Shown: positions 1 through 11,170 of the stretch, one piece after another | Layout of the letters: every line of letters starts with the position of its first letter | Position numbering within the stretch: position 1 is the stretch's first letter | Source: Episyrphus balteatus | Lineage: Eukaryota > Arthropoda > Insecta > Diptera > Syrphidae | Assembly (NCBI RefSeq): GCF_945859705.1 | Contig: NC_079134.1 | Location: forward strand, 50,956,402-51,020,401 | Length of the DNA: 64,000 nucleotides | Reading direction: 5' to 3' | Notes under the pieces: model-generated | Told to the model about the DNA's origin: nothing | Database searches by the model: none | Seen by the model: the letters and a program-made list of their open reading frames with translations, nothing else | Program-made: the position numbers and the translations under genes

Positions 1-3000
1 GGGACTACAGACCAAAGTGAGTACAAGCTAATTTTTCGTGATACTGATGCTAAGTATTTTGATTTATTTGTTTAACATCTTACGTACCATTGCAACTTAA
101 ATTAAAAAAATAATTATAACGATTTTGTTGTTTGGAAAAATTCTCGCCCATCCTCAACACGATATTGTCGCCCAAAAAGATTTCGATTAAAAAAAGAAAC
201 TGCTCCTGTATCTGTTTGTGAAGAACAATATTTTCAGTCAGTTACATACAATTTACATTTAACTTTGATTGACGGAAAAGTTTGCAACGCATATAACGAA
301 ACAACATCTTGAAAAGATAAAAATCATTGAATTATGCCTTCAAGAAGAACTCAAAGATAAGAGTTTAGGTTTTTGTGTTCGGAATTCGAAAACAAAAAAA
401 AATAATACAAGCTGAGTTCAGATCAAAACTAGAAGAAAGCGCTTCTGCAAATGGCAATACATCAAGGAAATTTTAACAATTCGGAAATTGCAACCCGAAT
501 AACTTGAATCGACAAAAAAATTGAATAACCGATTTTTTTTCCAGAACTTTTCCAAGTTATCAAGAGATACACTTTGATGTAGGCTTATCTTCTCAGCCTC
601 AGGTATCTATTGGATAAACATTATCTACGATCGCAATTTTAATTGTTAAAATAATTGAAGTGAGTTAATTGGAATGTTTCACAATGATTTAGTATTCTCT
701 AGTGGCGATAATTTACAATTTGGCGCAGTATGCCTGCGATTTTGTTTTAGTTAATTGTTCATTTCCTTTTCATTCGCACCTAATTTCAATCATCTTCACT
801 TTCAATTGATACAATGGTAAAACGGAATTGCTGTTCCTAATCCAACAAAATACGTAACTATGCAATTCCATTTGATTCCTCTGAACCACAGGATTCTCAA
901 AGACCGTCAGGTGGCCTAGGTTGTCCAGTCAGCAGTGTGCGGGTACCCGCGCCAATAGACTTGCTCGTCAGCCATTTACTTATTAATGTACCTAAATCTA
1001 ACTATTAAAAATAAAAATTGGTACTAATGCTGCATTTCTTATCACCAATTTAAAACAACCTATTCTTCTTTACCTCTGCAGCTAAAAGATGGGCTTAGCG
1101 CCTGAGTGTTTCCCTCCCAATGGTTAATCTACTGGGCAGAAACTCCTTGATTATTGCACCATTCGACATTTTATCGGGATATCCCCTAATTTGAAGTCGT
1201 AACTACTATTTTCACAAATTTCGCTACCTAGTGAATCGACCTTTTATGGCGTTTGCAATCAATCTTCACAGGTTGGTAGTCTAGGAAGCAAAGGAAGTAA
1301 CACAACCATGTCAAATACTGCTTGGTTGCTTGGTACGATATGGAATTGAAACGATAACTTTGATTTGATATCGAACATAAGAAACACGAAACATTCAGTG
1401 GCAGAGTTCATTGCACATAATAAAAAAAGTAATAGATACAAACAAAATTTCTGTTGGGAAGTGGCACATACACGGTTGGGTTAGTACGAGCATACATATA
1501 ATTTAAATTACATTGGATTGATGTTTTCAGATATGGTTATTCTTCGCTTGTTGAGCTTAACAGTAATAAGCTCTATAATCTCATTCCTCTTTCAAATTTG
1601 CCTTTGGGTCACTCAAACATTCTCCAAGTTTGGCCATTCAACGATGGAGGAAAATCCAAAGTGCTTTTGTATTTCTCGTCAAGCAAAGTATCATAAAAGC
1701 TGGAAAAGATACCGTCCGTGTTTGGGTAATACTTTGCACAAAATTTTAAGTTATAGGCCTTCAGCTTGCTGCATCATAAAGCCTTGCCAATGATCACAAT
1801 GTGCCTGCACTGTTTGTGTTGCTCCAAAGACTCGTGTTTGAATTTGAGCGCATGACACTCGGACATTTTTCGTCTATAGCAACAATCAGTTCTTACGGAT
1901 CGAAGGAAAAATGGGTAAAATCTTAATAAGGCCCTTAAAAAAATTAAAATTGATTTAAGTAGGTGACCCACAGCTAATTTCTCTAGTAACTCGTGGGAGG
2001 TCGACTCGCAAGTCTCCATTGACATTCAAGTGAGCCGATGTGGCTTCCAGTGTTATCACTCATTCTAACGTATATTTAGAATCGTCTTTGACAAATTCCA
2101 CTGGTAAACAATTGAAAACACAAAGGATTTAACTCCACAACTAAAATGTTGAAAATAAATTTTAAAACGTCATGTGAACAAACTTAAGTTTCATAAATTG
2201 AACTTATTTTTTCACTAAGCGGAATTAATCCACACCCATTTAAACTTACTTTTGCAGAGGATTTATTTCCCTGCACTTAAGATTTATTCGTATAAAATCA
2301 AGCATATAACCAAAGACACAAGTACCATTTTACAGTAGCATTTTATACTTTATTGCAACTTAAAGTTGTCTCTTTGCATTTTTGCCTTTGGCTTTTATAC
2401 ACACTCGTACTTTCCAACCAACAGATTGCACAAAAAAAAAGTAAACGCTTTTGCAATGGGAAAATAAACTTTTTCAATACATTCAACCAGTGACCTACTT
2501 TCATTTTGTTTTCCATTTACTCATATCGCACAGAATCGCACCCCCGCGTGCGTGCACAGTATGTCTTCGCCTTCAACACCAAAGGAACTTTATGCATATC
2601 CCTTAGAATGTTGATCGGTCCAAACTCGGAAAGTGCAAACAAACCCTATATACATATATTAAAATAAAAGCAGCAAACACTCCTCCATATACACCCACCT
2701 TCTACAGATGCGGATGCCACTTCCGTTATTTTTTCTGTACATTTTGCTGAGAAAAAAAAGAATTAGCAAGGATTTATTTTTGTGGGCGAAACCACCAGTT
2801 ACCGCTTTAGCCGCATCATAGAAAGAAATGCTGTTTATTACAAGCATTGTTTGAATGTGTTGTGTGTTTTTGTAGCATGTTTGCTGGCGCCTCCTGTTGG
2901 ATGGCAGGCGCTACAGCCTTTCATACAATTTTGATAAATTATCTTTTCTGTGTTTTGACACGTGTCAGACTGAAGTATAGGTATAGTATGTTGGCATTTA

Positions 3001-3540
3001 TAAAAAAAAAAGACCACATAACCTAAATTTCATGCATTCTCGCATCCTCTCCGGTGTTGGATTTTATTTTCTCTGCTCGGACTCGTGTACCTATTGTTTT
3101 TTTTTTGCGTTTCCTATGATTTTCACATTACAGGAGCATTGGATGCAGTATAGATTCTATTATAGTCCGGTAAATAACGTTGATGAAAAGTTCCAAATTA
3201 CGCTAAAGATTGTATAGACCGTAAACATCAAATTGTCAATAAATAAAGCTCTATCGCTAAGTAATTATTCATTTATTAATAAGAATTACTGATTACTAAT
3301 TATAATTAAGCTGAACTAAGTATAAGTAGTAATCAATACAATGTTATTCGAAGTTGTACAAACAATATTTTTCCATCTTACAAACAAGCGCAGAATGGAG
3401 CTCCTCTTACCTTTATGAGCTATAGAATCAGAAGTGGAAGTCCCTTTGCAATCACTTGAGCTTGAGAAAATGCTGCGCGGGCGTCCACCCACTGTAGACC
3501 AGAGTGCTCTACTCGCAGCAGTTGTCGAAAAAAAACCAAT
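1..3540. other. Intergenic, no gene supported
   Basis: AT-rich DNA with many stops in all frames. Short open frames (for example 1518-1793 +, 1774-2025 -, 3316-3555 -) show no domain, no codon bias and no splice context that I recognise. I see no convincing repeat ends. Confidence 0.6.
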
Positions 3541-3952
3541 ATATTCGACGAACATAATATGGTTATTTCTTCTACTAATCCGGTGTGGGAGTTAATCTCA
3601 AAAACACTTCTCGGTAAAGTGCGACCAAGCTCGATTTATTCTTACGTCGTTAATGATCGCTTCGGATTAAAAACTGTGCCAGTTGCGCAACTGTACTGTC
3701 CCCGCCAATAACAACCCGGTTTCGTCTTCGTTCTCAAATTCTCTGAATCAGAATTTGAAGAACTTATCTCTGAGTCGTAGAGGCAAGATAGAAAAGGCAA
3801 TACAAGATTCCACCTGGTCAACATATTAAAGCCCCCAAAATGGACAGATTTTATCTCTCAAAAAATTTATGAAGAATTCCACCTACTTCACGGATACCAC
3901 TTTAAGGGGAGCTAGATCAGACACGATAAGTTGTCTGCAGCATTCACAGGTA
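3541..3952 (+). pseudogene. Decayed transposase-family-like exon remnant
   Basis: One frame reads plausible protein for about 137 codons with only three stops, ending just before a GTAAAT donor-like site at 3953. Readable stretches include VWELISKTLLGKVRPSSIY early, PPKWTDFISQKIYEEFHLL later and a final DKLSAAFTGKF. The last parts resemble the N-terminal region of a repetitive, transposon-like insect protein family (W-D-x-I-x-x-K-I-W/Y, then F-K-R/G, then GKC), possibly the family seen at 34818-35660. This is inference from memory of the family. It could also be a decayed host exon. Confidence 0.3.
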
Positions 3953-5770
3953 AATTTAGTTTAAAATGCATATTTTGAAATTTGAAATAATAAACCTTTT
4001 TTATTATTATTAGCATTTAAATGAAAACAGTGAGCGACAAAATTGAAAAATGGCACAACTAATTCGAGAGTCTCGAACGGCAAATTCAGGTATAAGTCAC
4101 GTTTTGATCCGTTAAGTCTGCCACTTTTTAAACGAAACTGAATATTTTGAAAGCGTTTTTTATGGTAAAAACTTATTAATTAAATGAAACAGCTACTCTC
4201 AGACTATGACAAAAAACTATGGTATAGGATGATTATTATTTTTATATTTTCTGCAATAAAGCTAGGAAGGTTAAAAACATGTTTTGTGTAACTAGGAGAT
4301 CTGGCCTTCAAATGAAAGCCCGAAAACTCTATTTTTTGGACGCATAGCTATATAATATTTTTATATACGTAGGTACATGTACCTTTTTCTTGTACAGACT
4401 ATTCTATTTTTGATAACAATGTACATAGGACCGTACTCAAGCCTCTCAATGATGGATAATAGCGGTTAATGGCAGGTTGAATTCAAAGCATCCATTACTG
4501 CTGTCAAATAAAATCTTTTGTGTTGACGTTGAGATTCTCCTTAAAAAAAATATTATATCAAAAAACCCAAGGGATAACACAAAATCTTTATGCCGTGTGT
4601 CTAAGGTAAACACAAATATTAAATTATGAATGAAAATAAAATAAACATACAGCAGTTTCAGGTGCTTACATTATTTTGTTATGGAATTTGTTGAATTTAC
4701 CAAAAAAATGGAGGTATACAATGTGGTTGAAAGATGTTCAAAAGTTTAAAATGCTTTCATATCATCACAGACGGGATTTGAACAAACAAACAAAAAAAAA
4801 AAACGGGTATTTTAAGAGCTTTTTTTGTAAGGGTTAATATTCTTTGTAATGAAACCAAATATATAAAACTACTCGTATACAAAGTTGGAGAAAAGAAAAT
4901 TATATTTTGCAAAATGTTAAATAAATACAATGTAAGAAAGGTTCGTCATCATCATCATTTGTAATAAAGGTTTAAGTAGTGAAATACATTTTTCAGTATG
5001 GAACAATTACGTTTAAGGGATTTCAAACTAATTTTTTTTTTTCTTCCTAAGGAAAGTCCTTTTTTTATTTTTTTTACATAATTTTGCAGATGATAAGAAA
5101 GTGGAATCCCAAGCTATAGCTTCAGAAAGTCGGTCTGATCTGGTTTCAGAATCATATACAATGTGTTTTTTGTACGGTATGTGTATGCGTAAACAAAATT
5201 GTAGTGGCAACGCTGATGCTGGCATAAAAGGCAGCAAAGCCAAAGTGAAAAGAAAAAAAAAATTAAACTTTTGAACCAACCGAATAAGAAATAATCAAAA
5301 TCTTTCTCCTTTATTACGAAAAAATATAATCATTTCAATATGATGACTTATCAATCTTTTATTCCAAAGTGATGGATGCTTACAAATTAAAACATGATAT
5401 AATGAAATTGATATTCAAACTAGAAAATTCGGATTTAAATGAAATATTGAAAAAAACATTGCCAAAATCGAGTCTTACAAAGGAGCATTCATTGGCTTGC
5501 AAAAACCAATACAAGTAGCAGGTAATTTGCTATTCATATATATATTGAAATTCATATATGTAATAGATAATATGAATTTTAAGAATATTTAAATAAAAAG
5601 TCTACCTTTGAAGACTGCCATGGCAGTTTGAAATAGAGAACTGGTTTTTTTCCGACCTGTGTTGCCTTGCAACAATTTAGGTCCTAAATATTACATTCTT
5701 AGACTTAGACGGCATTTTCGTGATTGAGGCTTGGTAAGGTGGGCTCAAGGTGACTGGTTCAGTTCCTATC
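3953..5770. other. Intergenic, nothing recognised
   Basis: AT-rich, with poly(A/T) tracts near 4790 and 5030. No gene, RNA or clear repeat end is seen. The frame at 5028-5279 (-) is low-complexity and unsupported. Confidence 0.55.
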
Positions 5771-5772
5771 AA

Positions 5773-6000
5773 ATTCGATTTTTGGGATGAATTTGAAGAC
5801 ATCTTTGCTAAAGATCAAAATATAACACCGCCGTGTACATCTTCAAATCCGAAAGTGATATAGAAAAAGTATAAAAAAGTTCAAGAAACCGAGTTGATAG
5901 GACTTCTATTGCTTGTTGCTTTTGAGAGAGGTATATGTACAACATGTACAAACATTACAACAGAAAGTCGGTCGAAACCAAAACAACAACAACAAATGTT
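5773..6000 (+). pseudogene. Possible Myb/SANT-like protein C-terminal remnant
   Basis: The frame reads FDFWDEFEDIFAKDQNITPP, a stop, then a run ending in poly-Q (CAACAACAA near 5985). W-x-x-x-D/E-x-x-x-x-I-F-G/A-K followed by a proline-rich tail is the usual end of the Myb/SANT-like proteins carried by PIF/Harbinger elements. A Harbinger transposase fragment follows about 600 bp downstream, which fits. The evidence is weak: one short motif and no alignment. Confidence 0.25.
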
Positions 6001-6567
6001 GTTGTTGGAGTCGTATAGTATAGGTAGAAGAAAAATACCTGCCAGTGTACAATTTTATGAGTTTTGTGGTAAGATTTCATTTACATAGATTTGTGGACAC
6101 ATTTAGTATTTTATTTAATTGTCTCAAAGGTTTGCGGGGAACAAGAATTCTTATAGAGAAGTTGCGAACATCTTCAACTTTTCTATCTCTTCAGCGTATC
6201 GTATTTTGTCAAATGTCCAGTGTTTATGTAATCTCGCTAAATTTTATAAAATTTCCCAGAAGTGAAGCAGTTAAAGTATTCCGCCTGAAGATGGAGTAGC
6301 AGCTCCGAAACGCGTCGTCGATACAAAAAAAAAAAAAACAAAAAAATTGTAAAATATAAAATAAATAAATATTTAAATAAAATTAATTTTTAATTATTAT
6401 TTATTTTATTTTATTTCAACCAAATTAAGAGTATAATAAAACTTCGGGACAAACACCCAAAAACATAAGATCAAGGTTACACGAGGATTTGAAAATGTTA
6501 GTACAACTTTATTTTCTTTGTAATAATAATCTTATGTATTTAAATTTTACCATCTCTTTACTCTCAG

Positions 6568-7135
6568 ATTGCTGGTTTCACAAATGCAATAGGGTGCATT
6601 GACGGCTGCTACATATACAGAAGAAAACCGGCGAACAAAATAAGATCTATTTACATAAATAGACATGATCTTTTATCTTTGCCATTGCAAGGAATTTGTG
6701 ATGCTGATAAAAAATTTATAGACGTGCACGTGACACGTCGGTTTTCCAAACAAGGCTCACGATGCAAGAACATTCCAGCTCTCCTTCATCACCAATGAAC
6801 TCCTCGATTTTATTTTATTATATTTTGTTACACGAAAAAAAAAAAACAGTTTAAAAAAAAAATAAGCCAAACCAGAGTTAAAATTGAAAATTCTTTTGGT
6901 TTGCTAAAAACAAGATTTCGGCAGTAAATCAGGCTTGATTTTTTCACTGTTGAAAGAATGTGTAAATTCATCATTGCTTGTTGCGTCCCGCACAATATTT
7001 GCAGATATTGATGAAAGAGATGTCTGGACGGAAGAAGAAAACATCAGCGAATCTCAGAATGCAACTTCAGAACCTGATCCGAACCTCACTATTCTACCTG
7101 ATTCAGCTTTGCAACGCTGTGGAGTAATAAAGGGA
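6568..7135 (+). pseudogene. PIF/Harbinger DDE transposase, catalytic half, decayed
   Basis: A pyrimidine tract and CTCTCAG acceptor lead into IAGFTNAIGCIDGCYIYRR, matching the F-x-N-x-I-G-x-I-D-G-x-x-I block that holds the first catalytic Asp of Harbinger (HARBI1/DDE_Tnp_4) transposases. YINRHDLLSLPLQGICDADK and FIDVHVTRRFS follow, as in the family (Y-x-N-R-K...Q-x-V-C-D...F-T-D-V). The S-V-H-D segment is corrupted (SKQGSRCKNI). After a gap and frame changes, TRVKIENSFGLLKTRF and FTVERMCKFIIACCVPHNIC give the region around the last acidic residue and the C-terminal helix. Stops, frameshifts and an internal deletion make it inactive. The N-terminal exon is not seen. Confidence 0.72.
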
Positions 7136-7275
7136 AATGTAATAGTTTTTAAAATTTTACTAACAAATTTGATTTTACTTAACAATTTCTTTAATACACA
7201 ATAAATACAAAATTACAAAAATAGGAACTTGATCTATTTGTAGAAAATACAATAAAATTAAATATTAAAATTATA

Positions 7276-7816
7276 TTACAAAATAAATAAAAAAAAGTTC
7301 CCTTCGATAAACCTGTCGAGTTTCGCCATTTTTTCCTGGTGCCTATGTTCTTTATCGGCACGGGCTTGTTCCTTGTCGTCACGTAGTATGTCAAATCTTT
7401 TTTTCTTCTTTTCAAGAAACTTTTCGGCCAGTCTTTCTTGAAGAGAAGGTTGCTTTTTTCTATTGAAAGAGGGCGAATCAGGAAGCTCTATATTTTCCAT
7501 CAAGAAAGGCGGTTAAGGCGGTACATAGCGCGATCGTTTCCGTACCCGTCAGTACCACCTTCCTTGCCGTGCTGTTCGCACCATAACTTATTTTTGATAG
7601 AAGTTAATCCCTCACGGTCAAGGCACCACTTGTCCTGTTGTTGACGGCTCTCCTCTTAAAGGTCCTCATCACCGTTTTGTATCGTCCCATGATTTGATCG
7701 ATGCTAAAAAACTGGTCGAACTTCTTACAGCATAGCAGCCTTATATGTTCCCACATAACTTTTTTAATCTTGAAGGTTTTTAATGGGCCCACTTCCCTCA
7801 TATTTTTTTCATACAA
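7276..7816 (-). pseudogene. Myb/SANT-like DNA-binding protein remnant (Harbinger ORF1 type)
   Basis: Read on the minus strand, 7816-7604 encodes KVMWEHIRLLCCKKFDQFFS then IDQIMGRYKTVMRTFKRR, the third-helix region of a Myb/SANT-like (MADF-like) domain. 7503-7276 encodes a charged, coiled-coil-like C-terminus (QERLAEKFLEKKKKRFDILR and similar). The two parts lie in different frames, so a frameshift separates them. PIF/Harbinger elements encode exactly this second protein, which helps the transposase reach the nucleus and the DNA. Here it converges on the transposase fragment at 6568-7135, the normal two-gene layout of the superfamily. Terminal repeats were not found. Confidence 0.6.
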
Positions 7817-8996
7817 TGATACAATGTCAATAAGTACCTTGTCTGGTCTTCTGTATATTTAAAAGAATCTACGAAACGGTTTTACATTAACAAAAAATGC
7901 TATAAATTGTGCTTTCATTTTAGATTACCTGGTGTATCTGGGAAACCGGCACCACCTTATGGAACTGGAATATGTTGTTCACCGCTGTTCACAGCTTGGA
8001 ACATGAACAAAATAAAATATTTTTTTTAAACATTTATCTTAGGTAGGTACTCATCCAATGAATACGGCTGAGAATAATTTTGCTCTGTCTCGTGAGCTGC
8101 AATAAAATTGTTTGTACCTATTTATTTTAATTTGTTTATAATTTACCTACTCAATTTATGTTCCAAGACATTATCCCCTACGTAGAGGATGGTTCCATCC
8201 TTCCTTCTGGCCAGCACGCAGTCTTCGAGGCTAGTTTCAATTTTAATTTTATTTTAGTTTGAAATAATTTATTAAAATTTAAAAAAAAAAAAGAACAAAA
8301 AATAAACAATTCAATCATTTTGTTTTAAGGTGGATGGATTTTTCCATTTGCCCTTTTTCTCCCTTTTTTGCAGACAAAATTGTAAACATACGTGTATTGA
8401 CACCTGTTTATTTATGTAAATGAATCTACATTCTCGAACAACCTTCATTTCTTTTCAAAAACAGGTGACCTAAAAATACTAAAGAAAGCATGTTCATTTT
8501 CTCTAAGTACAAATAAGTACTAAAATGACGATAAATAAATGAGAAAAAAAAAAACAAATAAATTTAACATGCGTTTCCAGGTTACAAATAAAAACTATTG
8601 TTCTTTCGTAAACAAAAACTTTTTGACATGCTTTCTAAAATCAATGTTAAAGAAGAAACTCTTGTCAAGTTGAAGTTTCTTGTTTTGAAAGCACATAATT
8701 CATTAATGGATCTGTCAGTTACGGAAATGTTACCTTTCAAGGATTTACTTTGAATTTATCAAACAAAAATACATGCATAATCACCACACCTCTATAAATA
8801 AAGTTTTTCATAGAACATAAAGCACAATCTCACAATAAAAGTCGTATTGTCTTTTGTGAACTCTTGAAAAGCAACTTCAACAGAAAGCGCTTCGTTGTTG
8901 GCACAAATAAGGACGAATAATTGAAGCCACACACACAAACTATCGTACTATACTTTATTCTGTACTAACAACACTAACGTAGTACTAAGCTCAGGA
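7817..8996. other. Intergenic, nothing recognised
   Basis: AT-rich and without supported coding. The left part may still be the end of the decayed Harbinger element, but no terminal repeat could be defined. Confidence 0.5.
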
Positions 8997-9001
8997 CGAC
9001 G

Positions 9002-11165
9002 CACAGTGGAACGAGTGTATGGGAAAAACGGCAAAATTAATATCTTGGGAATAAAATAAAAAATTCAACCAAATATTCTTGAAATAGTATTTAAGCACTT
9101 ATATCTATGATTGTAACCTAAAAAAAAAAAAATTGGTGCACTAAAACATATAAATCTAGGATATTTTATATAAAAGAGCTGAGCAGCGAACTCGATTTTA
9201 TTTTAATTTTTATTTATGATTGTTTGCTTATGATTTGCTATTTATATTACATAATTTTAATAGCTAAATAAATAATTAAACTAATATACACTTATATACA
9301 TAAATTAATCACTTTCACTTTCCGAAGAATTTTCCATATTTCTTAGATCTAGCTCCATGGGTATTCCTGCTACTTCACTATTGTTAACTAGGTAAGGATC
9401 TATATTTGGGTCACTTTTTGAGTTTTGAAATTTAGCACTAGATCGGATGCTCGAAATATAAGGATCTGACGTTATTAGCAAATGGTTGATCAAGTCGGTA
9501 ATTGAGTTTACTCTGGAACTCTTTCGAGTATGATCCAACCTAGCTTTCCTTATTTCTTTGTGCCTCGCTTCCAACGCTTCTTCCGAAAGAACACCTATAG
9601 GTAGATCAAAAAACCTTATTATGTCTTTTGCATGGTGCAAAAGTTTATGTACACTGCTAGTTTATGTACATTGCTGTGGCCAGAACTACCATCGAATCCC
9701 CACTTGCAAATAAGATCAAAAGAATGTCCCGAGTTCTCTAACCAGTTTGAGCACTGATTTTCTTTTGATATTTTGACAATGCTTTGCGCTGTCTTATTCA
9801 AAAGGGATTGAACATTAACTTCAGCAACAGTCTCCGATACAGAAGTCACTTCAGGCAAAAGTTCTGCTTTATATTTTTTAAGCTGGTAGTAGCTGGGAAA
9901 ACAGTCCTTGCTTACACTGTTGACGACAGCTCTGAGCAAACTGTACTTCCGCTTTGACAATCCCAAGTCAAGGAATAATGCCAAGCTTTGTTGCAAAGAC
10001 AAGACCTTTTCACTTCTTTTTGGAGACTTTGAAGTCGCGATTTTAGCAGCATAGCTTAGTTCATCTGGGGTGTGTTGCGACACTAGTTCTTGAACACGTC
10101 TTTTTTTAGTTCGCTCACCGCATTCTTCAAAGCTTTTATGAGGCCTTCCAACATTGCTAGTTCCCGGAGTATTGTGAGTTAACTACATAGAAAAAGTTTG
10201 CTTTAGAATTTGGAATGATTTTTTAACTGAACTCGAAAATAGCACTGTCTTATCAAACAAATCTTAATTTCGTTATTTTAAGTATAACAATATGCAAATA
10301 ATTTAGATTTTAGAAGTGTAATTTCCGAATAAAGGGTTGTTTTATTACTTACCGAATTTAATAATTCGTCTGGTAATGAAAAATTAAGGTTAAGCCATCG
10401 TTGGTTATCCTTCATAAACCTGTCCTTCTTTCTCTGGCAATTCTGCCATTTGCTCTTTAAACTGACACAAAAAAGTCTCGAAGTTTCTTCCAATTTCGCA
10501 TTTTCTATTTCGTTAAGCTCTTCCAATGCAAACAACTGCTTAATTTTATTGAAAACGTTTGAAATTTTCCTGTTATGTGCACTATCGAGCCATATTGTGA
10601 ATAAGTCACCATTCTTGATGAACGCAGTTGACCCTAAAAAAGTCATTTATCTTAAAATGGCGCGGACTTGCGCAAGATTTTTTTCGTGATTCGATTAATA
10701 GACACATAGCTTATGATAAAACAAAAATAAACCCAACAACCGTATTTGACCGTAATTTGAAAAGTCCACTTAAAATTGGAAAAAAATTTTTTTTCTCATA
10801 TCGTACCAACACACTTTTAATCACCATTAAAAAAAAAACCACACCAAAAAAATCTCCTTTTTAAAAAATTTTATTATTATAAATACCTTGATTATTAATA
10901 TTCTCCATTATTAATTTAATATTCACACGCGAAATATATTTGCAGAGCACTTAAATGTAACACTAAAAATCACCGTATAACTCTTAAAAAAAAAAACGGA
11001 AAAAAGGCTATGTTCACGTGTCTATAACTTTTTAACCAATAGATAAATGCAAAAAATTTTAATGCATTTTAAGCTTCCATATATTAGGGATCACTTACCA
11101 ATTAATTTAAAGTACCGCTAGAATAGTTGTATTTTTTAATTATTACCATGAGTCGTCCCACTGTG
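9002..11165 (-). mobile_element. Transib element (RAG1-related), internally deleted, intact ends
   Basis: The element starts CACAGTGGAACGAGT and ends GACTCGT-type sequence running to CCCACTGTG (inverted CACAGTGGGACGA). It is flanked by a perfect 5-bp duplication CGACG at 8997-9001 and 11166-11170. CACAGTG matches the V(D)J recombination-signal heptamer, and a GC-rich 5-bp duplication is the Transib hallmark. At the left end an A-rich GGAAAAACG lies about 13 bp inside the heptamer. At the right end an A-run lies about 21-22 bp inside. The element is about 2.16 kb, shorter than full-length Transibs (about 3 kb), because the middle of the transposase is missing. The coding strand is minus. Confidence 0.88.
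9308..10646 (-). pseudogene. Transib transposase, spliced, with internal deletion
   Basis: Exon 1 (10646-10353) starts MTFLGSTAFIKNGDLF and ends LPDELLNS at a GTAAGTAA donor. The intron is 10352-10183 (acceptor TATGTAG). Exon 2 (10182-9619) continues in phase: LTHNTPGTSNVGRPHKSFEE ... CFPSYYQLKK ... LICKWGFDGSSGHS. The Asp in FDG aligns with the first catalytic Asp of the RAG1/Transib core (D600 in RAG1's CDGMGD). The reading then breaks. After a direct-repeat junction near 9642-9670 the C-terminal part (9640-9308) resumes: LPIGVLSEEALEARHKE...RKSSR...LLITSDPYISSIRSS, the region around the final catalytic Glu. The centre of the catalytic core, including the second Asp, is absent, so the product is inactive. 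The N-terminal half and splice signals still look intact, suggesting a fairly young copy. Confidence 0.85.
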
Positions 11166-11170
11166 CGACG

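Noticed and set aside
3316..3555. 79-codon frame on the - strand
   Set aside because: Antisense to the better-supported decayed coding frame starting at 3541 only at its edge, with Ser-rich composition and no motif.
5985..6012. CAA/TTG repeat as a regulatory element
   Set aside because: A short imperfect microsatellite palindrome with nothing around it supporting a function.
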